64,000 nt of DNA, taken from contig PDPE01000028.1 of assembly GCA_002747395.1 (NCBI GenBank), positions 1-64,000 on the forward strand. The letters run 5' to 3'. The first letter of the stretch is position 1, and each line of letters starts with the position of its first letter. A model generated the notes under the pieces. That model made no database searches and was not told the origin of the DNA. It saw nothing but the letters and a program-made list of their open reading frames with translations. The DNA is from Pseudomonadota bacterium (lineage in GTDB: Bacteria; Pseudomonadota; Gammaproteobacteria; Pseudomonadales; Oleiphilaceae). Shown piece after piece: positions 19,784-28,434 of the stretch. Both the position numbers and the translations under genes were made by a program.

Positions 19784-21961
19784 TTATTGTCCAACTGATG
19801 CAACAATGGTTATCTGCTTGTTATCAGGCACTTCTTGATAGGAGAGCACTGACAATCGTTCCATACCGTAACGAACAAACCTGGCAAGAACCGGCCTGAG
19901 CGGCGCTGACACCAGTAAAATCGCCGGTTTGCCGAGCATTTCCTGACGTTGGGCCGCTTCCGAAAGCGATTTCTGCAACTTCTCGACCAGGGAAGGTTCA
20001 AGTACCAGGCCCATATCATCACCAGCGCCAGAATTTTGTGCTTGCTGCACAGACTTCAGCAAAATTTGTTCCAATCCTGGGTCCAGGGTAATCACCGGCA
20101 GCTCCGTCTCACCCTGGCAGAGGTTTTGTACGATCATCCGCCTGAGCGCATGCCTGGCCGCAGAGGTGAGCTGAGTCGCATCCTGTGTTTTCGGCGACAT
20201 ATTGACCAGTGCCTCGGCTATACTTCTCATATCACGAATAGGCACTTCCTCCATCAGCAACTGCTGCAACACTTTCAGTAACTGACTGATTGTAATGGTA
20301 TTTGGAACCAGTTCCTCAGCCAGCTTTGGCGATGCCTTCGCAAGCTGATCAAGCCATTGCTGTACCTCTTCATGGCCTATCAGCTCATGGGCATGCTTGC
20401 CAAGCACCTGATTCAGGTGCGTTGCAACCACGGTACTTGAATCAACAACCGTATAGCCCAGGGTTTGAGCCTGATCTTTCAAACCTGATTCTATCCAGAT
20501 CGCATCCAGGCCAAACGCAGGATCCTTGCCCGGTATCCCTTCCACTTTGCCAAAAACCTGACCAGGGTTGATGGCGAGTTCGCGATCCGGGTGAACTTCT
20601 CCTTCGGCCAGCCCTACTCCCATCAAGGTAATTCGGTAAACGGTGGGCATTAAATCCAGGTTGTCCCGAATATGAACCGATGGCATCAGAAAACCCAACT
20701 CCTGAGACAACTTTTTCCTTACCCCCTTGATTCTGCCCAGCAACTGACCACCTTGTGACTTGTCTACCAGGGGAATCAATCGGTAACCCACTTCCAAACC
20801 GATCACATCAACGCTCAACACATCGTCCCAACCCAATTCCTTTGTTTCCGAGCCTGGCGGTAATGCGGGTGAGGCTTCCCCGGGAGGCAGTGCATCGGAA
20901 CCGTCAGGCCCGGCAACTCCCGGCGAACCGGGCCTGGCCGATTGCCTGGCGGCATTGCTCTCACCAGAGGTATCGCTGACACCATATTTTCTAAAGTACC
21001 AGGCCAATGCAGCCGCAACGGCACCAAGCCCGAGAAATGCAAAATGCGGCATCCCGGGTATGACACCCAGCAGGATCAAAATACCCGCGGTCACAGACAG
21101 CCCTTTGGGCCTGGTGAACATCTGCCCCATCACCTGGGTAGTCATTTCCTTGCTTTCACCCGTGCGGGTCACCAGTATTGCGGCCGCCACAGACAACAGC
21201 AAAGACGGAATCTGGGCCACCAGACCGTCACCGATCGTCAATAATGAATACTTCTCGATCGCATCACCAAACTCCAGGTCATGCTGCAACATACCAATAC
21301 CCAGGCCACCGAGTATATTGATAAACAGGATAAGGAAACCTGCAACGGCATCTCCTTTGACAAACTTGCTCGCACCATCCATGGAGCCATAAAAATCCGC
21401 TTCACGAGCAATATCTTCCCTTCGCTTGCGGGCTTCGTCCTGCTCGATAATACCGGCGTTAAGGTCTGCATCTATGGCCATTTGCTTGCCGGGCATGGCA
21501 TCCAGGGTAAATCGGGCGCTCACTTCGGAAACACGCCCTGCACCCTTGGTGATAACGGCAAAGTTGATAATCATCAAAATCATAAAGACCACCATACCTA
21601 CGGCATAGTTGCCCCCTATGACCACCTCACCGAAAGCTTCAATCACCTTGCCCGCCGAATCACCACCCTGGTGGCCATGAAGGAGCACCACACGGGTAGA
21701 AGCGACATTCAGTGCGAGACGAAGCAGGGTTGCAATAAGCAAAATGGTGGGGAAGGCATCGAAATCCATTGGCCGAAGTGCATAAACACAGACAAGAAGA
21801 ATGACCAGGGAAAGAGCTATGTTAAAGGTGAAGAGCAAATCCAGAAAAAACGGGGGCATGGGTAGCGTCATCATACCCAGCAGGGCAATCACCATAAGGG
21901 GAACACCAAGGTATCCCCTGGCCAATCCCTTTGCTTGTTCAAGTACCAGGCCGCGTTCCAT
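19784..21961 (-). CDS. flhA: Flagellar export apparatus protein FlhA
   Basis: 725 aa from the ATG at 21961, chosen because AGGA lies about 8 bp upstream and the N-terminus (MERGL) then matches relatives; an ATG at 21970 is in frame. Eight membrane helices occupy about 20-315. The FHIPEP signature region is RLALNVASTRVVLLHG and GRVSEVSARFTLDAMPGKQM. A Pro/Gly-rich linker (about 340-385) precedes the soluble nonamer-ring domain. Gates export of flagellar subunits. It has its own leader with three sigma-54 elements. Confidence 0.96.
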   Translation of the reverse strand: MERGLVLEQAKGLARGYLGVPLMVIALLGMMTLPMPPFFLDLLFTFNIALSLVILLVCVYALRPMDFDAFPTILLIATLLRLALNVASTRVVLLHGHQGGDSAGKVIEAFGEVVIGGNYAVGMVVFMILMIINFAVITKGAGRVSEVSARFTLDAMPGKQMAIDADLNAGIIEQDEARKRREDIAREADFYGSMDGASKFVKGDAVAGFLILFINILGGLGIGMLQHDLEFGDAIEKYSLLTIGDGLVAQIPSLLLSVAAAILVTRTGESKEMTTQVMGQMFTRPKGLSVTAGILILLGVIPGMPHFAFLGLGAVAAALAWYFRKYGVSDTSGESNAARQSARPGSPGVAGPDGSDALPPGEASPALPPGSETKELGWDDVLSVDVIGLEVGYRLIPLVDKSQGGQLLGRIKGVRKKLSQELGFLMPSVHIRDNLDLMPTVYRITLMGVGLAEGEVHPDRELAINPGQVFGKVEGIPGKDPAFGLDAIWIESGLKDQAQTLGYTVVDSSTVVATHLNQVLGKHAHELIGHEEVQQWLDQLAKASPKLAEELVPNTITISQLLKVLQQLLMEEVPIRDMRSIAEALVNMSPKTQDATQLTSAARHALRRMIVQNLCQGETELPVITLDPGLEQILLKSVQQAQNSGAGDDMGLVLEPSLVEKLQKSLSEAAQRQEMLGKPAILLVSAPLRPVLARFVRYGMERLSVLSYQEVPDNKQITIVASVGQ

Positions 21962-22014
21962 CAAGCTCATCCTGAAGTCGGTTTTTTGACGAATGGTAAG
22001 GCAGTAGCATCTGT

Positions 22015-22030
22015 TGCAATTTGGAGGCCA
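22015..22030 (-). promoter_or_regulatory. Sigma-54 promoter element P1 of flhA
   Basis: Minus strand reads TGGCCTCCAAATTGCA: GG and GC are exactly 10 bp apart, with TTGC at -12 and TGGC at -24. The predicted start lies about 35-45 bp upstream of flhA. Confidence 0.75.
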
Positions 22031-22035
22031 ACCTT

Positions 22036-22051
22036 CGCAATTTGGAGGCCA
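22036..22051 (-). promoter_or_regulatory. Sigma-54 promoter element P2 of flhA (tandem copy)
   Basis: TGGCCTCCAAATTGCG on the minus strand, identical to P1 except for the last base, 21 bp further upstream. GG-N10-GC spacing is kept. Confidence 0.6.
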
Positions 22052-22056
22052 ACCCT

Positions 22057-22072
22057 CGCAATTTGAAGGCCA
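22057..22072 (-). promoter_or_regulatory. Sigma-54 promoter element P3 of flhA (tandem copy)
   Basis: TGGCCTTCAAATTGCG on the minus strand, another 21 bp upstream, with one change between the boxes. The -24 and -12 dinucleotides are intact. Confidence 0.55.
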
Positions 22073-22162
22073 ACCTTACCCTTGCCAGGCAATCAAAAGG
22101 CGAGCAAGCAGGAAAACAGACAGGAAAACAGGTGCAAGGGCTGAAACCCTGCTCAGATGAAT

Positions 22163-23296
22163 TTAATCATGTTTCAAGTCGTCAGGAACGGGAAAAGCCG
22201 GTTTTCGGGGGCGTTCAGTCTGGTAGCCGGAACGGTAGCGTTTGAGCTGAAAGACATACGCCAGTGCCTGGGCAACCGCCATATAAAGCCCGGCGGGAAT
22301 CTCCCGGCCAATTTCTGTATGGTAATAAATTGCTCTCGCCAATGGTGGAGCACTCAGTATTTCAATATTGTGGGCCTCGGCAATTTCCCTGATTTTCATT
22401 GCCACGTGATCCGCTCCTTTCGCCACCATCACGGGCGCAGCCATTACCTCACCATTGTATTTGAGGGCAACCGCATAATGGTCAGGGTTGGTTATAATCA
22501 CATCTGCATCCGGCACATCCTGCATCATGCGCCGTTGCGCCGCTTCTATCTGCAAACGTCGTATCTTGCCTTTTATCTCGGGCTTGCCTTCAATATCCTT
22601 AAATTCGTCCTTGACTTCCTGTTTGGTCATTTTCAATTTCTTTTTATGGGAATAAATCTGCCAGGGAATATCAATGGCAGCGACAATGATCATGGAACAG
22701 GATAAGGTCAGAAAAGCCCAGGCCAATATATTGACAGCCTTGACAATGGCCGGTCGTAGTGGCTCCTGGGGCAAATGAAGCAGATTTTCCGTTTGGCCCA
22801 TTAACAGGAAAATCGCAATGGTCACCACCAGGGCTATTTTGAGAATCGCCTTACCCAGCTCTACCAGTGAATTGGGTGATACCATTCGCTTGAGCCCCTC
22901 GATCGGATTCAGTTTGCTCAGTTTGGGCTGTAACGACTTTGCACTGAAAAGAAAGCCACCCAGAGCAGTATGGCCGGCGATGGCTGCAATAAACATAAGT
23001 ACAAAAAAGGGTAAGGCTCCCCAAATGACACTTTCTGCCGAGCTGACAATATGCGCCCCCATTTGGGTCTGGTCATACATATCATGGCGGTCGAGCACAA
23101 AGCTTTCTTTCAGCACATTCATCAATGCCCCGGCAATCCAGCCACCAAATACGAGCAGACCGACTGCGCCAGACAGTAATACCGCCATCGTCCCCAGCTC
23201 TTTGGAACGGGCAACCTGGCCTTCTTCACGCGCTTTTTGCAGCCGTCTTGCGGTGGGTTCTTCGGTTTTTTCCTGGCTGCTGTCACCTTCTGCCAT
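22163..23296 (-). CDS. flhB: Flagellar export switch protein FlhB
   Basis: 377 aa. Starts MAEGDSSQEKTEEPTARRLQ, has four membrane helices (about 30-210), then the cytoplasmic switch domain. The autocleavage loop reads NPDH (TNPDHYAVALKY, about 268-279) where the family consensus is NPTH. Cleavage occurs between Asn and Pro, which are present, as is the His. Sets substrate specificity of export together with FliK. A tandem repeat overlaps its start codon. Confidence 0.95.
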   Translation of the reverse strand: MAEGDSSQEKTEEPTARRLQKAREEGQVARSKELGTMAVLLSGAVGLLVFGGWIAGALMNVLKESFVLDRHDMYDQTQMGAHIVSSAESVIWGALPFFVLMFIAAIAGHTALGGFLFSAKSLQPKLSKLNPIEGLKRMVSPNSLVELGKAILKIALVVTIAIFLLMGQTENLLHLPQEPLRPAIVKAVNILAWAFLTLSCSMIIVAAIDIPWQIYSHKKKLKMTKQEVKDEFKDIEGKPEIKGKIRRLQIEAAQRRMMQDVPDADVIITNPDHYAVALKYNGEVMAAPVMVAKGADHVAMKIREIAEAHNIEILSAPPLARAIYYHTEIGREIPAGLYMAVAQALAYVFQLKRYRSGYQTERPRKPAFPVPDDLKHD

Positions 23297-23342
23297 CGTT
23301 ATTACCTTCTGCCATCGTTATTGCCTTCTGTCATTGCAATCA
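23286..23342. repeat. 19-bp tandem repeat spanning the flhB start codon, 3 copies
   Basis: On the plus strand the units CCTTCTGCCATCGTTATTA (23286), CCTTCTGCCATCGTTATTG (23305) and a diverged third (23324) are adjacent. On the minus strand each of the first two contains AACGATGGCAGAAGG, so the flhB initiation context is duplicated 19 bp upstream, out of frame. The third copy reaches the fliR stop codon. Confidence 0.92.
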
Positions 23343-24119
23343 GACTCCAAGCAGTTCTCGATTAATAAACACAAAGGTGTCCTCCAACAACAGGATAAAA
23401 TTGTCCAGAAAACCGTTCAGGCTGACATAGACAAGCACCATGCCAAATATTTGGGCAATGGGAAAACCCAAAGCAAAGACATTGAGCTGGGGAGCGGCTC
23501 TGGTCATAACGCCAAACGACACATTCACGATAAAAACAGAAGCCGATACCGGCAAGGCAATCAGCAATGCTGCTGAAAACAGCCAGACGATTCTGTGAAT
23601 CACCGCCCATACCGCCCCGGGATCAATCATGGATGCGGATATCGGCCAGGCATGAAAACTGGTCACAATCACGTCAATCATCAGGAGATGCCCGTTCATC
23701 GACAGGAAAACCAGGGTAACGGTAACAAGAAAAAACTGGGAAAGTACCGGCACGGAAACGCCATTGGCAGGATCCATCATCGCGGCAAAACCCAGGCCCA
23801 TCTGCATCGCCATGATTTGCCCGGCGACGACAAACATCTGGGTAAAAAGCGTCACCAGAAAACCCAGTGAAACTCCGATTAACACCTGTTGAAAAATCAC
23901 ATACAGTGAAGGCAGAGAGAGAGGGTCAATATCCGGGCCACCGGCCACGGAAGGCAGAATCACCAGTGTGATCAACAGGGCCAGACCCAGTCGAATGCGC
24001 ATTGGCACCAGACGGGCACCAACAAAAGGCACTGCCATCAGAAAGCTGGCGACACGAAACAGGGGCCAAAGGTGCGCCGCTACCCAGCGCGTTATATCAC
24101 CGCCAGCAAATTCAATCAT
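23340..24119 (-). CDS. fliR: Flagellar export gate protein FliR
   Basis: 259 aa, hydrophobic throughout with about six membrane segments. Family signature stretches include FRVASFLMAVPFVGARLVP (about 20-38) and the C-terminal FGMVLVYVSLNGFLDNF. With FliP and FliQ it forms the helical export gate. It has no clear ribosome-binding site directly before the ATG. Degenerate repeats fill the spacer upstream. Confidence 0.94.
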   Translation of the reverse strand: MIEFAGGDITRWVAAHLWPLFRVASFLMAVPFVGARLVPMRIRLGLALLITLVILPSVAGGPDIDPLSLPSLYVIFQQVLIGVSLGFLVTLFTQMFVVAGQIMAMQMGLGFAAMMDPANGVSVPVLSQFFLVTVTLVFLSMNGHLLMIDVIVTSFHAWPISASMIDPGAVWAVIHRIVWLFSAALLIALPVSASVFIVNVSFGVMTRAAPQLNVFALGFPIAQIFGMVLVYVSLNGFLDNFILLLEDTFVFINRELLGV

Positions 24120-24240
24120 TCAGGTCGAGCGTTCATCGTTCGAGCCTGTCCATGCCAAATGCTCCTGTTCATGTGTGCTCCTGTTTATGTGTACCCCTGT
24201 TGTTCATGCGTGCCCTTGTTCATACTGCGCCCTGATTCAT
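24120..24240. repeat. Degenerate 16-19 bp tandem array between fliQ and fliR
   Basis: On the minus strand the spacer reads as about seven diverged units on the theme ATGAACAGGAGCACAC (for example ATGAACAAGGGCACGC and ATAAACAGGAGCACAC). The array runs directly into the fliR ATG, so each unit resembles a start codon with its context. Unit boundaries are approximate. Confidence 0.75.
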
Positions 24241-24286
24241 ACCATGCAGTCCATCATCCAACCCGGAATGCGAGAGGTCTGTTGCT

Positions 24287-24556
24287 TCAACCAATGATTT
24301 GGGGAATATCCAGCATCAGCCTGGTAAACAAATCAATCAGTTTTTGCATAATCCACGGACCCGCCACCACAAGCAGCAAAATTGTCACAATGAGTCGCGG
24401 CAAAAAACTGAGAGTCTGTTCATTGATTTGCGTGGCCGCCTGAATTGTACTGACAATCAGGCCTACAATCAGGCTTGGCGTAATAATGACAGCCACGAGA
24501 AGCACAATAAGAAAAAACGCATCGCGCATAATATCCATCATAATCTGTGCAGACAT
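24287..24556 (-). CDS. fliQ: Flagellar export gate protein FliQ
   Basis: 89 aa with two membrane helices (about 15-38 and 52-75) and the conserved IVSTIQAATQINEQTLSF between them. Length is normal for FliQ. Part of the FliPQR gate. Follows fliP by 53 bp. Confidence 0.94.
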   Translation of the reverse strand: MSAQIMMDIMRDAFFLIVLLVAVIITPSLIVGLIVSTIQAATQINEQTLSFLPRLIVTILLLVVAGPWIMQKLIDLFTRLMLDIPQIIG

Positions 24557-24609
24557 TTTTTCATTTCCCGATTGCCAATAGTGATCACGCCCCGTTCGCG
24601 CCTCCGATA

Positions 24610-25368
24610 TTACATGCCATAACTGGCCGCCAGCGTACCTATTATCAACCCCCAGCCATCAACGAGGACAAAGAGCATAATTTTAAAGGGCAAGGAAATG
24701 ATCATTGGCGAAAGCATCATCATCCCCATTGCCATCAACACGCTGGCGGTCACCATATCAATGATAAGAAACGGGATAAATATAATAAAACCGATCTGGA
24801 AGGCCGTTTTCAGTTCACTGGTGACAAAGGCAGGCATCAACACATGGAAAGGAACGGTGTCAACGGATTCCACTTCTTCCCCGGATAACCGAATGAACAG
24901 TGCCAGGTCATTTTCACGAGTCTGTGCAAGCATAAACTCGCGGAAAGGCTGACTCGCCGCAATAAGCGCGTCTTTCGCGCCCAGTTTTTCTTCCATATAT
25001 GGCTGCAAACCGGTTCTGTTGGCTTCTTCGAATACCGGCGCCATAATAAATATCGTCAGAAACAGGGACAACCCGATAATAATCTGATTGTTGGGCGTTT
25101 GCTGCAGCCCCATGGCCTGTCGCAGAATACCGAAAACAATGACGATCCGGGTAAAGGCCGTCATCATCATCACAAATGCGGGTATAAGCGTCAGCAGGGT
25201 CATCAACCCCAACACTTGCAGCGTCACCGAGTATTGCTGACTACCATCTTCATTCGTGATCAATTTGACAGCGGGCAAACCGGCCGGGTCGGCACATAAA
25301 TCCGGTGAGACCAGCATCAACAGGGGCGCACAGCCCAGCCAGAAACCTGAAGTACGCATTACGTGCAT
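24610..25368 (-). CDS. fliP: Flagellar export gate protein FliP
   Basis: 252 aa. Cleavable-type signal sequence (1-25), then membrane segments at about 48-75, 95-112, 190-212 and 222-242. The FliP signature includes [20 protein letters not shown] and [20 protein letters not shown]. Core of the export gate. Seven bp after fliO, so co-translated. Confidence 0.95.
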   Translation of the reverse strand: MHVMRTSGFWLGCAPLLMLVSPDLCADPAGLPAVKLITNEDGSQQYSVTLQVLGLMTLLTLIPAFVMMMTAFTRIVIVFGILRQAMGLQQTPNNQIIIGLSLFLTIFIMAPVFEEANRTGLQPYMEEKLGAKDALIAASQPFREFMLAQTRENDLALFIRLSGEEVESVDTVPFHVLMPAFVTSELKTAFQIGFIIFIPFLIIDMVTASVLMAMGMMMLSPMIISLPFKIMLFVLVDGWGLIIGTLAASYGM

Positions 25369-25375
25369 AACATGC

Positions 25376-25936
25376 CTATGCCGATTTTCCCCTGGTTAAC
25401 ATACTTTGCAGCTTCTCTGCGAAGTCACTGCGCTCGGCCTGTTCGGGTATTTCCCCTTCATCAAAAACATACAAGGTACTGATGCGCTGGGGAGTAACAC
25501 CGATGAGTATATTCCTGTTTCCCACTTCAACAAGCGCAATCCTTTCACGAGCACCCATCGCGAGCGTTCCGGTGATTTTCATCTGACCACCTCCCGCATA
25601 CCCTGGCAGATTGGTAAAGCGTCTTATGGCCCAGGCGATGACCATAATGAGCACAATCATGGCGGCCAGCCCCAGCATCATATTGAATACCGCCGAAGAC
25701 GTGTCCAATGGTTGGCCCTTTCCGATTGACTCCAGTTCAGCGCGACTATCTATCGATTCCCGGTCACCGGCCGCCCGGGCAGTTGCGTCGGGTTTGCTGT
25801 CAAAGGCCGCGTCCGTTTGCCCGACCGGTTCCCCAACCTTTCCTGCCTCGGCTTGCACTGTGGCAACCAGACAAAAGAGAAAGGCAACCAACCAGACGAA
25901 CCCGGCCAGACTCCATGAAGCTTTCAGATTTACCAT
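25376..25936 (-). CDS. fliO: Flagellar protein FliO
   Basis: 186 aa. N-terminal signal/anchor segment (about 9-29) is followed by a variable Ala/Asp-rich stretch and a membrane helix (about 83-108). The cytoplasmic FliO domain contains [20 protein letters not shown]. Assists FliP assembly. The start codon and first 14 bases after it occur a second time immediately upstream as a perfect 17-bp duplication. Confidence 0.9.
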   Translation of the reverse strand: MVNLKASWSLAGFVWLVAFLFCLVATVQAEAGKVGEPVGQTDAAFDSKPDATARAAGDRESIDSRAELESIGKGQPLDTSSAVFNMMLGLAAMIVLIMVIAWAIRRFTNLPGYAGGGQMKITGTLAMGARERIALVEVGNRNILIGVTPQRISTLYVFDEGEIPEQAERSDFAEKLQSMLTRGKSA

Positions 25937-25953
25937 GCTTTCAGATTTACCAT
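25920..25953. repeat. Perfect 17-bp duplication of the fliO start region
   Basis: GCTTTCAGATTTACCAT occurs at 25920-25936 and again, identically, at 25937-25953. On the minus strand it is ATGGTAAATCTGAAAGC, the first codons of fliO. The upstream ATG is out of frame by 2 (17 bp), so it would open a short competing frame. Confidence 0.97.
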
Positions 25954-25962
25954 GTTTTGAGC

Positions 25963-26460
25963 CTAGCTCAGTTTTTTGATTCGCTCGCTTTGACTGATCA
26001 CATCGGTCAGCCGGATACCAAACTTTTCATTCACCATCACAACCTCTCCATGAGCAATCAGGGTGCCGTTCACCAGCACATCAAGAGGCTCACCGGCGAG
26101 CCGGTCAAGCTCTATCACCGAGCCCTGATTCAATTGCAGCAGGTTTCGTATCGCAATCTGGGTATTACCGACTTCCATTGATATGGTAACAGGAATATCA
26201 AGAATTACGTCCAGATCAGGTGCCCCTTCAGGTGGGCTGACAGCCGGCTGATTATCGAAGTTTTCGAGTGGTGCCGGCTCGGCCTGCACTTTTTTCTCTG
26301 CCTCCTCGGCTTCGGCCATCGCTGCCGCCCATTCATCTTCGACTGCAGCCTCACTTCCTTCCTCCGCTTCAGACTCTTCCATTGCCGCCGCCCATTCAGC
26401 CGCCAGCTTTTCGTCTTCGCTCATCGCACCGTCTTTTGAGCCTGTTTCTTCATCACTCAT
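25963..26460 (-). CDS. fliN: Flagellar switch protein FliN
   Basis: 165 aa. The N-terminal 75 residues are acidic and low-complexity and contain EWAAAM twice (about 26-31 and 48-53). The C-terminal SpoA domain (about 85-160) has LDIPVTISMEVG and LDVLVNGTLIAHGEVVMVN. C-ring component that binds CheY-P. The family core is about 80-100 residues, so the acidic head is an extension common in this group. Confidence 0.94.
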   Translation of the reverse strand: MSDEETGSKDGAMSEDEKLAAEWAAAMEESEAEEGSEAAVEDEWAAAMAEAEEAEKKVQAEPAPLENFDNQPAVSPPEGAPDLDVILDIPVTISMEVGNTQIAIRNLLQLNQGSVIELDRLAGEPLDVLVNGTLIAHGEVVMVNEKFGIRLTDVISQSERIKKLS

Positions 26461-26560
26461 CGTTATACTCTATCTTCCTGCCTTTGTTTGCATTCCCGGT
26501 TCTGCTCAGGCTCCTCTCGCTGTACCCGGAGCATTTGATGCCAGAACCGCTATCACTCAC

Positions 26561-26642
26561 CCTGTTTTGCCGTTACCCTCTTCTGCCGTTACCACGTTTT
26601 ACTGCCACTTCTTCTTTACCGCCACTTCATTTTACCGTTGCC
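26561..26642. repeat. 16-17 bp tandem array from the fliM stop into the fliM-fliN spacer
   Basis: Five adjacent diverged units on the plus strand: CCTGTTTTGCCGTTAC (26561), CCTCTTCTGCCGTTAC (26577), CACGTTTTACTGCCAC (26593), TTCTTCTTTACCGCCAC (26609) and TTCATTTTACCGTTGCC (26626). The last unit includes the final codons and stop of fliM. The same spacer holds an imperfect hairpin with arms at 26498-26504 and 26542-26548. Confidence 0.8.
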
Positions 26643-27616
26643 AAACCTCTGCCCTTGCGGTCAATCTTGCCTTCTATCCTGAAAGCCAGGTTTTCATTCA
26701 AACATCCCAGTTTTGCCTTTAGTACCGGCACTCCGCCGGCCAAAACGGTAAACACTTCTTCCAATTCAACCGGAATAATGTCGCCCGGCTTCAGGTCCGA
26801 TACCTCTCTCAGAGAAATGTCCTTGCGTGCCAGCACCGCATTCACAGGAACGGTGGCATCCATGATGTCGTTTTGCAGTGATGTAATCCAGCGCTCATCA
26901 ACATCATCCACATCACTCTGCACACCGGCATCCAGCACATCACGAATGGGCTCAATCATTGAATAGGGAATAGCCACATGCATATCCCCTCCTCCGCCAT
27001 CCAGTTCTATGTGAAATGTGCTCACCACAACCACTTCACTCGGGCTGACGATATTTGCCATTGCCGGGTTAACTTCAGAATTGACATATTCAAATTCCAC
27101 TTTTAACACCGCATTCCAGGCTTCTTTCATATCAACAAAAACCTGGGACAAGACCAATTGTTCGATCCGCATCTCCATCGGTGTAAATTCACGCCCCTCA
27201 ATCTTGGCGTGACGACCATCTCCGCCAAAAAAATTATCGACCAGTTTGAACACCAGCTTGGCATCCATAATAATCAGGCAGGTGCCACGCAGGGGGCGGA
27301 TTTTTACAAGATTCAGACTGGTGGGCACATAAAGGGTGTGTATGTATTCTCCAAATTTGAGTATCTGAACTCCGCCGGTGGCTACATCGGCGTTGCGCCG
27401 CAACAAATTGAACAGGCTGATTCGGGTGTAGCGTGCAAAGCGTTCATTAATCATTTCGAGCGTGGGCATTCGCCCTCTGACGATACGATCCTGACTTGCA
27501 AGATCGTAGGTTCTTATGCTGCCTTCCGCTTCCGCTTCATCTTCAGTCTCGATATCACCATCGTCAACACCGTGAAGGAGCGCGTCAATTTCGTCTTGTG
27601 AGAGTAAATCCTGCAC
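26627..27616 (-). CDS. fliM: Flagellar switch protein FliM
   Basis: 329 aa, GTG start preceded by AGAGAGGA. The CheY-P binding peptide LLSQDEIDALLHG is at 4-16, followed by a middle domain with GGVQILKFGEYI and a C-terminal SpoA domain. Core C-ring protein linking FliG and FliN. The last codons fall inside a tandem-repeat array, yet the reading frame is intact. Confidence 0.95.
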   Translation of the reverse strand: MQDLLSQDEIDALLHGVDDGDIETEDEAEAEGSIRTYDLASQDRIVRGRMPTLEMINERFARYTRISLFNLLRRNADVATGGVQILKFGEYIHTLYVPTSLNLVKIRPLRGTCLIIMDAKLVFKLVDNFFGGDGRHAKIEGREFTPMEMRIEQLVLSQVFVDMKEAWNAVLKVEFEYVNSEVNPAMANIVSPSEVVVVSTFHIELDGGGGDMHVAIPYSMIEPIRDVLDAGVQSDVDDVDERWITSLQNDIMDATVPVNAVLARKDISLREVSDLKPGDIIPVELEEVFTVLAGGVPVLKAKLGCLNENLAFRIEGKIDRKGRGLATVK

Positions 27617-27674
27617 CTGTGTCCTCTCTGAATATAAATGACCAACACAAACACACCTTATGGCATTTGTGGCG

Positions 27675-28181
27675 CTATTGCATTACAAAATTGGAAAACA
27701 ATGCCCTCTCGATTTCCATTCCATCCGATTCCTGATCCAGCACTTCCATGATAATCCGGCGAGATTCCTCAAGAACAAAGGCCTTGCCCTCCGGGGTTTG
27801 CATCCTCCTGAAATCCTGGGAACCATATAATGTGATCAGTTTGTTTCTCACCAGTGGCATATGCTGCTCGATAACATCAAATGCTGCCTGATCCCTGCCC
27901 ATGACCGAAAGATGAATCTGCATATAGCGCTGCTTCCCGCCCACATTGATAGCGACGATAAATGCAGGACTGAATTCATAGTAGATAGCCGGTTTCCTGA
28001 CCGGCACGGCTGGCACCGCCTCCACCGCTGCCTCCTGGTGGTCGCCGCCCAGAAAAAACATCGTCACACCTATTGACGCTCCGACAGAAACCAGGACGAT
28101 GATGGCAATGATAATAATGAGTTTTTTCTTCGAGCCACCGGCATTCTCGTTCTGGTTCCCCGCTGCTTCTGTTGCTGCCAT
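27675..28181 (-). CDS. fliL: Flagellar basal-body protein FliL
   Basis: 168 aa from the ATG at 28181 (an in-frame TTG at 28187 is possible). Short cytoplasmic head, one membrane helix (about 20-42), then a periplasmic domain with YYEFSPAFIVAI and the conserved C-terminal QDFRRMQTPEGKAFVLEE. Associates with stators. It has its own sigma-54 promoter, so it heads the fliLMNOPQR-flhB unit. Confidence 0.93.
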   Translation of the reverse strand: MAATEAAGNQNENAGGSKKKLIIIIAIIVLVSVGASIGVTMFFLGGDHQEAAVEAVPAVPVRKPAIYYEFSPAFIVAINVGGKQRYMQIHLSVMGRDQAAFDVIEQHMPLVRNKLITLYGSQDFRRMQTPEGKAFVLEESRRIIMEVLDQESDGMEIERALFSNFVMQ

Positions 28182-28254
28182 AGCCAATTCCCGACGTTTT
28201 GCGTGGCCCGCTTCCGCATTACCAACTTAACACAAAGGATAATGAAAACCATAA

Positions 28255-28270
28255 TGCAAACACAATGCCA
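28255..28270 (-). promoter_or_regulatory. Sigma-54 promoter of fliL operon
   Basis: Minus strand TGGCATTGTGTTTGCA: TGGCA at -24 and TTGCA at -12 with GG-N10-GC spacing, about 75 bp upstream of the fliL ATG. Expected to be FleQ-dependent. Confidence 0.8.
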
Positions 28271-28434
28271 CAATAAAATTAATTTATATCATAGAGTTAT
28301 GAATTAAAATTCAACCCTGGCCTAAGTGTAGCAAAACATGGGAAATTGGAAACTTTGAACCCGAAGTCAAGAGCAAACTCCACCATCTGTCAGCGAGGAG
28401 TATAGCCTGACTGTTTCACCACCCGGACCCGGAA

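Larger units (their letters stand above)
22016..22078. repeat. 21-bp tandem repeat, 3 copies, in flhB-flhA spacer
   Basis: Units start at 22016, 22037 and 22058 with GCAATTTGGAGGCCAACC; the third has GAAGG for GGAGG. Each copy contains nearly all of a sigma-54 promoter on the minus strand. No spacers separate the copies, so this is not CRISPR. Confidence 0.95.

Noticed and set aside
22016..22078. CRISPR array
   Set aside because: Units are directly adjacent with no spacers and no cas genes are near.
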